In this document: positions 58,909 through 64,000 of the stretch, in pieces
Numbering within the stretch: the first letter of the stretch is position 1
Layout: each line of letters begins with the position of its first letter
Assembly: GCF_001514285.1 (NCBI RefSeq)
Contig: NZ_KQ949029.1
Span: 290,134-354,133, forward strand
Reading direction: 5' to 3'
Length of the DNA stretch: 64,000 bases
From: Streptomyces sp. DSM 15324
Lineage (GTDB): Bacteria > Actinomycetota > Actinomycetes > Streptomycetales > Streptomycetaceae
Notes under the pieces: model-generated
The model's input: only the letters and a program-made list of their open reading frames with translations
Database searches by the model: none
Told to the model about the DNA's origin: nothing
Program-made: the position numbers and the translations under genes

Positions 58909-60599
58909 ACGCCGACGCCGTGCGCCTCGGCCTCGGCCATCGCGATCTCGGGGTGATGGAGGTCGAAGGCCGGGGATTCGCTGCGGATCCGCGGCAGCGT
59001 GGTGAAGTTGTGGCGCGGCGGCGGGCAGGACGTGGCCCACTCCAGGGAGCGGCCGTAGCCCCAGGGGTCGTCGGTGCCGACGAGCTTGCCGTACCGTCCG
59101 GTCTTCCAGACGTTGTAGAGGAACGGCAGCATCGACAGTCCGAGGACGAAGGAGCTGATGGAGGAGACCGTGTTGAGGGCGGTGAAGCCGTCCTGCGCCA
59201 GGTAGTCGGCGTACCGGCGGGGCATGCCCTCGGCACCCAGCCAGTGCTGGACCAGGAAAGTGCCGTGGAAACCGACGAACAGCGTCCAGAAGGTCATCTT
59301 GCCGAGGCGTTCGTCGAGCATCCTGCCGGTGAACTTGGGCCACCAGAAGTGGAAGCCGGCGAACATCGCGAAGACGACGGTGCCGAAGACGACGTAGTGG
59401 AAGTGCGCCACCACGAAGTAGGAGTCGGACACGTGGAAGTCCATCGGCGGTGAGGCGAGGATGATGCCGGTCAGGCCGCCGAAGAGGAACGTGACGAGGA
59501 AGCCCGCCGCCCACAGCATCGGTGTCTCGAAGGAGAGGCTGCCCTTCCACATGGTGCCGATCCAGTTGAAGAACTTCACCCCGGTGGGGACGGCGATGAG
59601 GAACGTCATGAAGGAGAAGAACGGCAGCAGCACGGCGCCGGTGACGAACATGTGGTGCGCCCACACCGTCACGGACAGACCGGCGATCGCGATGGTGGCG
59701 GCGACCAGGCCCATGTAGCCGAAGATCGGCTTGCGGGAGAAGACCGGGATGATCTCGGTGACGATGCCGAAGAACGGCAGCGCGATGATGTACACCTCCG
59801 GGTGGCCGAAGAACCAGAAGAGGTGCTGCCACAGGATGGGGCCGCCGTTGGCGGGGTCGTAGACGTGCGCGCCGAACTTGCGGTCGGCCTCCAGGGCGAA
59901 CAGCGCGGCCGCGAGGACCGGGAAGGCCAGCAGGACCAGGACGCCGGTCAGCAGGACGTTCCAGGTGAAGATCGGCATGCGGAACATGGTCATGCCGGGG
60001 GCGCGCATGCAGATGATCGTGGTGATGAAGTTGACGGCGCCGAGGATGGTGCCGAAGCCGGAGAAGGCCAGCCCCATGATCCACATGTCGGAGCCGATGC
60101 CCGGCGACCGGATGATGTCCGACAGCGGGGTGTAGGCGAACCAGCCGAAGTCGGCCGCACCCTGCGGGGTGAGGAAGCCGCCGACGGCGATCGACGAGCC
60201 GAACAGGTACAGCCAGTAGGCGAACATGTTCAGGCGGGGGAACGCCACGTCGGGCGCGCCGATCTGGAGCGGCATGATCCAGTTGGTGAAGCCGGCGAAC
60301 AGCGGTGTGGCGAACATCAGCAGCATGACCGTGCCGTGCATCGTGAACGCCTGGTTGTACTGCTCGTTCGACATGATCTGCAGGCCGGGCCGGGCGAGTT
60401 CGGCGCGGATGAACAGCGCCATGATCCCGCCGATCAGGAAGAACGCGAACGACGTGACCAGGTACAGGGTGCCGATGGTCTTGTGGTCGGTGGTCGTCAG
60501 CCACTTGACCACGACGTTGCCGGGCTGCCTGCCCCGTACCGGGACCTCGGCGTCGTAGGGGACGACGGCCGGCTCCTCCGGGCCGTTGAGAATAGTCAC
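58905..60599 (-). CDS. ctaD: Cytochrome c oxidase subunit I (CtaD)
   Basis: The 564-residue catalytic subunit of an aa3-type oxidase, with 12 helices. Heme a ligand His is in FTMHGTVMLLMF, the copper-B His-Tyr pair in FGHPEVYIIALP, the following histidines in VWAHHMFVTGAV, and the heme ligands in VVAHFHYVVFGTVVFAMFAG. GTG 60599 follows GGAGAAAG. Subunits II, III and the cytochromes are not adjacent, so this is an isolated extra copy of the kind many streptomycetes carry. Proton-channel residue N in the D-channel region (TTIICMRAPGMTMFRMPIF context) is normal. Confidence 0.9.
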   Translation of the reverse strand: MTILNGPEEPAVVPYDAEVPVRGRQPGNVVVKWLTTTDHKTIGTLYLVTSFAFFLIGGIMALFIRAELARPGLQIMSNEQYNQAFTMHGTVMLLMFATPLFAGFTNWIMPLQIGAPDVAFPRLNMFAYWLYLFGSSIAVGGFLTPQGAADFGWFAYTPLSDIIRSPGIGSDMWIMGLAFSGFGTILGAVNFITTIICMRAPGMTMFRMPIFTWNVLLTGVLVLLAFPVLAAALFALEADRKFGAHVYDPANGGPILWQHLFWFFGHPEVYIIALPFFGIVTEIIPVFSRKPIFGYMGLVAATIAIAGLSVTVWAHHMFVTGAVLLPFFSFMTFLIAVPTGVKFFNWIGTMWKGSLSFETPMLWAAGFLVTFLFGGLTGIILASPPMDFHVSDSYFVVAHFHYVVFGTVVFAMFAGFHFWWPKFTGRMLDERLGKMTFWTLFVGFHGTFLVQHWLGAEGMPRRYADYLAQDGFTALNTVSSISSFVLGLSMLPFLYNVWKTGRYGKLVGTDDPWGYGRSLEWATSCPPPRHNFTTLPRIRSESPAFDLHHPEIAMAEAEAHGVGV

Positions 60600-60818
60600 A
60601 GGCGTCTTTCTCCAATGGTTCGCGGGCCGGCCGCGCGGGGGTAGTCAGCCGTCATCCTTGCGCCTCGGGGCCTGGAGCGGAGCCCTGAGCTGCCGACATA
60701 CCGCCGAACGGGCGGTCGTGACCCACGAGTGGAGCAATCGTCCAACGGGCGGCGGGGCGCCCGGCGGTGCCGCGGCCGTGCGGCAGGGCTGCCGCCACCA
60801 CGGCCGCGCGCCGGGCGG

Positions 60819-62558
60819 TCAGCGGCCGCTTCGGTGCGCGTGCGCCTCCGCGAGGAGGAGGTAGCTGCTGGCGGTCCAGGTGTAGGCGCGGTCGCGCAGG
60901 CCCGTTCCGGTGAGGGCGTCGAAGTTCTCGGCGAAGCCGTGGGTTTCGCACAGGGCGCGGAAGCGGGCGCTGATGTCGTCGGCCAGCCGGGTGTGGCCGG
61001 ACCGGCGCAGGCCGTCCTCGACGAGGACGGTGGCGGGCGCCCAGATGGGGCCGCGCCAGTAGCCGTCGGCGAGGTAGTGCGGCGAGGTGGTCAGCTCGGT
61101 GGCGAGGCCGTACGGCGTCAGATGGGCCTCGATGCGGTCGGCCAGGGTGCCGCCGATCTCCGCGGGCAGGTGCTCGCCGAGCGCGATGGGCATCAGGTCG
61201 AGGAGGCTGGCGCTGCTCCAGGTGTCCCCGGTGCCGGCCCCGCGGGCGAGGAACCGGTCGCCGGTCCAGAGCTGGTCGAGCAGGGCCGTCTGTAGCTCCG
61301 CGGCCGCGGCGGTCCACCGGCGCGACGCGTCGTCCTTGCCCAACTCCGCTGCCATCGCGGCGAGTTCGTGCAGCTGGAGGACGAGGAAGGCGGACAGGTC
61401 GGCGGTGACGACCACGCGTTCGGGGTCGAAGGTGGTGGCGTTGTCCCAGCCGCTGTCGTTGCCGTGCTGGTAGTGGGGCAGTTGCGCGCCGGGAGCGCGT
61501 CGCACGGTGAGCCAGAAGTCGGTCCAGCGCTCCAACCGACTGTAGACGTATGCCAGTTCGTCCTGGGTGGGCGGCTTCGGCAGCCGACGGCGCAGTCGCC
61601 CGAAGGCCCAGCCGTGGATGGGCGGCTTGACGAAGTTGTGCAGAACCTCGGAGTGGGTGACCGAGTCGGGCAGGGCGCCGGCCGCGTCCTGGTGGTCGAA
61701 GGGGAGGTGGAACTGGTCGAGTGCGAGCTCCGGCGAACCCGGCGCCAGGGCCAGGGCGTTGAAGCAGTGGTCCCAGCTCCAGACCTTGTCCATCCAGTGC
61801 TTCGACATCAGCACGCCGGGCCGGGTGACCAGGCCCGTCGGGCGGACGGTCGCCGACCAGAGGACGTAGGCGGCGAGTTCGGCGGCCGGGGTGGCGGAGG
61901 ACCGCCAGGGGGCCACCGCGTCGACGAACGCCGCGAACGCCGCGGCGGCGGTGGCCCGCACCTCCTCGAAGGAGGCCGAGGGGGTGTAGGGCGGGCGGGC
62001 GGTGTCGAGTTCCTCGATCGCGATCTCCCAGGCCCCGTCCGGGTCCGCGGTGACGGCGACACCGCGGTCGGCACGGCCCAGGGCCTGGTCCCCGGCCACC
62101 TCGGCGAGGGTGCCGGACAGCACGGTGACGCGGTAACGGCGGCCGGTCTCGTACGACGTGAAGACGTGTCCGCCCGCCGCGGGGTCGTGGAAGAAGTACG
62201 TGCCGCTGAAAGGGGTGAGGTCGGGGGCGGCGGCGTGGACACCGAGGCCGAGGCCGCTGCCCCGCAGCCGTACGGTGTCCGGCGACTCGTAGGCGAGGTC
62301 GACGCGGCCCGCCTCGCCGATCCAGCCGAGCAGGTCCGGGGTCGCCTCGATGCGGGTCTCGGCGCGCTCGCCCGCCGTCGGGTGCAGGGGTACCAGGCGC
62401 AGGACGCCGTGCATGCCGTTCTGGTGCGAGACGAGGTGGAGGTCTTCGGCGTACGTCTTCTCCGCGATCACCGGTGAGATGTCGAACCAGGATCCGAACG
62501 TGCTGAACGGGATGTCGTGGACGGAGAAGGCCGGGCCGGATCGGGCGGGGGCGGTCAT
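60819..62558 (-). CDS. Glycoside hydrolase, MGH1/GH63-like (alpha/alpha)6 barrel
   Basis: A 579-residue intracellular glycosidase of the GH63/mannosylglycerate-hydrolase-like group. The catalytic barrel contains KVWSWDHCFNALALAPGSPE (acid Asp region), HGNDSGWDNATTFD (substrate Asp) and YWRGPIWAPATVLVEDGLRR, with the base Glu expected near the end (HGFAENFDALTGTG). The N-terminal third is a beta-sandwich. ATG 62558 begins MTAPARSG. It is the third gene of a unit with two sugar ABC permeases, so it probably splits the imported oligosaccharide. Confidence 0.75.
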   Translation of the reverse strand: MTAPARSGPAFSVHDIPFSTFGSWFDISPVIAEKTYAEDLHLVSHQNGMHGVLRLVPLHPTAGERAETRIEATPDLLGWIGEAGRVDLAYESPDTVRLRGSGLGLGVHAAAPDLTPFSGTYFFHDPAAGGHVFTSYETGRRYRVTVLSGTLAEVAGDQALGRADRGVAVTADPDGAWEIAIEELDTARPPYTPSASFEEVRATAAAAFAAFVDAVAPWRSSATPAAELAAYVLWSATVRPTGLVTRPGVLMSKHWMDKVWSWDHCFNALALAPGSPELALDQFHLPFDHQDAAGALPDSVTHSEVLHNFVKPPIHGWAFGRLRRRLPKPPTQDELAYVYSRLERWTDFWLTVRRAPGAQLPHYQHGNDSGWDNATTFDPERVVVTADLSAFLVLQLHELAAMAAELGKDDASRRWTAAAAELQTALLDQLWTGDRFLARGAGTGDTWSSASLLDLMPIALGEHLPAEIGGTLADRIEAHLTPYGLATELTTSPHYLADGYWRGPIWAPATVLVEDGLRRSGHTRLADDISARFRALCETHGFAENFDALTGTGLRDRAYTWTASSYLLLAEAHAHRSGR

Positions 62559-62655
62559 GTGGCGGACTCGTTTCTGGAGCAGGGGCGACGGTCGGCCGAC
62601 CGCGTCGTCGGGCCGGCCGTCGTGCCGTTCGCGAGGGGGGAACCGAGGGGGGAAC

Positions 62656-63480
62656 TCAGTCCTTGACGGCACCGGCGGTCACACCGGCGGCGACATAGCG
62701 CTGGGCGAGGACGAGGATGACCGCGGCCGGCAGGGAGGCGACCACGGCCGTGGCCATGATGGCGTTCCACTGCTGGTTGTTGTTGCCGATGTAGTGGTAG
62801 ATGCCGAGGGTGATCGGCTCGTGGGCGCCGCCGTTGACGAGGGTGCCGGCGAAGACGAAGTCGGACCAGGACCACAGGAAGGCGAACAGGGACACCGTGA
62901 TCACGGCGTTGCGGCTGAGGGGCAGGACGACGGACCAGAAGGTGCGCAGCGGCCCGGCGCCGTCGGTCGTGGCCGCCTGGAGCAGTTCGCCGGGGATGCC
63001 GGACATGAACGCCGTGAAGATCAGGACGCCGAACGGGACGGCCAGGGTGGTGTCGGCGACGATCAGGCCGGGCACGGACTGGAGCAGCCCGAGCTGGAGA
63101 TAGATGGCATAGAAGCCCATCGCCATGATGATGCCGGGGATCATCTGGGCGGCCAGCAGCACGAAGTGGAGGAGGCCGCCGCCGCGCGGGCGCAGCTTGG
63201 CCAGGGCGTAGCCGGCCGGCGCGGACAGGGCGACGGTCAGGGCGACGGTGCCGAGTCCGATCAGGAGGCTGGTGCCGAGGTAGGGCAGTTGCTCGGCGAG
63301 GACGGTGCGGTAGCCGGCCAGGGTGCCGTGCAGGGGCAGCAGGTCCGGCGGGCTCTTGCGCATGTCCTGGTCGCGGGTGAGGGAGACGTTGACCATCCAG
63401 TAGACCGGGAAGAGCATGATCCCGGTGAGCAGGACGCCGATCACCGTCTTCGCGCGGGAACGCTTGCGGTGTGCGCTCAT
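62656..63480 (-). CDS. Carbohydrate ABC transporter permease (MalG type)
   Basis: A 274-residue, six-helix inner-membrane permease. The ATPase-coupling EAA loop is GELLQAATTDGAGPLRTFWS. AKTVIGVLLTGIMLFPVYWM is the first helix and AVILVLAQRYVAAGVTAGAV with KD is the usual MalG-type end. Its ATG overlaps the stop of the upstream permease (63477-63480), giving one operon with the MalF-type partner and, downstream, the glycosidase. The binding protein and ATPase are outside the window. Confidence 0.9.
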   Translation of the reverse strand: MSAHRKRSRAKTVIGVLLTGIMLFPVYWMVNVSLTRDQDMRKSPPDLLPLHGTLAGYRTVLAEQLPYLGTSLLIGLGTVALTVALSAPAGYALAKLRPRGGGLLHFVLLAAQMIPGIIMAMGFYAIYLQLGLLQSVPGLIVADTTLAVPFGVLIFTAFMSGIPGELLQAATTDGAGPLRTFWSVVLPLSRNAVITVSLFAFLWSWSDFVFAGTLVNGGAHEPITLGIYHYIGNNNQQWNAIMATAVVASLPAAVILVLAQRYVAAGVTAGAVKD

Positions 63481-64000
63481 GCCGTCACCTGCTTTCTCTG
63501 GGCCCGGACGTAGACCAGGCCGAAGACCAGGGCGGCGACGACGAGCAGGTTGCCGACGGCCGCACCGGGGCCGAAGGCCGGGAGGAGGTTGCCGAAGCCG
63601 AGCTGGTAGGACCAGGTCGCGAAGGTGGTGGAGGAGTCGGCCGGGCCGCCCTTGGTCATGATCCAGATGATGTCGAAGACCTTGAGGGTGTAGATCAGCC
63701 CGAGCAGCAGGGTGATCGCGGACACCGGGCGCAGCAGCGGGAAGGTGATGCGCCAGAAGCGCTGCCAGGCGTTCGCCCCGTCGAGGGCGGCGGCCTCGTA
63801 CAGGCTGGCGGGGATGGACTGGAGTCCGCTGTAGAGCACGACGAGGTTGAAGGGGACGCCGATCCAGATGTTGGCGATGATCACCGAGGTCAGGGACCAG
63901 GACGGCGAGGTCAGCCAGTTCACCGGGCCGATGCCGACGGCGTGCAGGGCGGCGTTGACGATGCCGGAGTCGCTGTTGAGCATCCACGACCAGGTGGACG
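63477..64000 (-). CDS. Carbohydrate ABC transporter permease (MalF type), partial
   Basis: The 3' part of a sugar permease that runs off the right edge; about 174 C-terminal residues are seen. NSDSGIVNAALHAVG and IANIWIGVPFNLVVLYSGLQ are helical segments before the coupling loop IPASLYEAAALDGANAWQRF, and ITLLLGLIYTLKVFDIIWIM with TKGGP is the well-known MalF motif. It is co-translated with the MalG-type gene. The N-terminal half lies beyond 64000. Confidence 0.9.
   Translation of the reverse strand, partial: STWSWMLNSDSGIVNAALHAVGIGPVNWLTSPSWSLTSVIIANIWIGVPFNLVVLYSGLQSIPASLYEAAALDGANAWQRFWRITFPLLRPVSAITLLLGLIYTLKVFDIIWIMTKGGPADSSTTFATWSYQLGFGNLLPAFGPGAAVGNLLVVAALVFGLVYVRAQRKQVTA

Overview
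The window looks like a piece of a Streptomyces (or closely related actinomycete) chromosome. Third codon positions are nearly always G or C, many genes start with GTG, and gene pairs often overlap by four bases (ATGA or GTGA). The gene types fit too: an ECF sigma/RskA-like anti-sigma pair, a SpoIIE-type phosphatase with an attached histidine-kinase-like ATPase, a type III polyketide synthase, a PPOX-class flavoprotein, several secreted proteins and many single-gene regulators. I see no rRNA, tRNA, CRISPR array, intact insertion sequence or phage gene. The mix of dispensable metabolism, regulators and many broken genes suggests an accessory region rather than the conserved core; that is an inference.

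Region by region: 0.1-3.7 kb is the intact lower beta-ketoadipate pathway (pcaJ, pcaI, pcaF on the minus strand) with a divergent LysR regulator. 3.7-5.6 kb is a wrecked hydroxyquinol-type operon (aldehyde dehydrogenase, SnoaL-like, maleylacetate reductase, hydroxyquinol dioxygenase and SDR pieces). 5.6-11.8 kb holds an AraC/GyrI-like regulator, a NAD kinase, a large FdhF-like molybdopterin oxidoreductase with its divergent LysR regulator, and a PPOX protein. 12-14.1 kb has two small cysteine-bearing secreted proteins, a deletion that beheaded two divergent genes, and a G-rich degenerate repeat tract. 14.4-17.8 kb has a DHA2 exporter, a MarR regulator and a second MFS exporter. 18-25.6 kb has the SpoIIE-type phosphatase, a type III PKS, a secreted S33 hydrolase, and a module made of a membrane protein, a cupredoxin lipoprotein and a divergent ECF sigma/anti-sigma pair.

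25.8-27.7 kb is a second wrecked catabolic operon (alcohol dehydrogenase, FAD monooxygenase, NTF2-like protein, MFS transporter). 28.1-32.1 kb is a TetR-controlled amidohydrolase plus APC permease unit with clear operators. 32.2-32.9 kb has two more dead genes. 33.0-37.3 kb is a TetR gene followed by an SMP-30 lactonase-like / SDR / PLP aldolase-deaminase operon. 37.4-47.6 kb is a run of mostly single genes: Imm5-like protein, SGNH hydrolase behind a 36-bp palindrome, thioesterase, LanM remnant, SAP/DUF6434 protein, DMT transporter, GNAT, RibD-like, MFS and sirtuin. 48-56 kb holds a ProP-like transporter, a P450, a MocR regulator facing an EamA transporter across a palindrome that contains both start codons, a maltokinase-cap-like protein and a frameshifted MFS gene. 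56.9-60.6 kb has an Orn/Lys/Arg decarboxylase and a ctaD copy overlapping a small membrane protein. 60.8-64 kb is the end of a carbohydrate ABC operon (glycosidase, two permeases), cut by the right edge.

The most striking overall property is gene decay. I count about eighteen truncated, internally deleted or frameshifted genes in 64 kb, often in whole operons, beside intact neighbours. Many losses are deletions of hundreds of bases, which are harder to explain as sequencing error than the few single-base shifts. No database search was possible; all family assignments rest on motifs and remembered family features.
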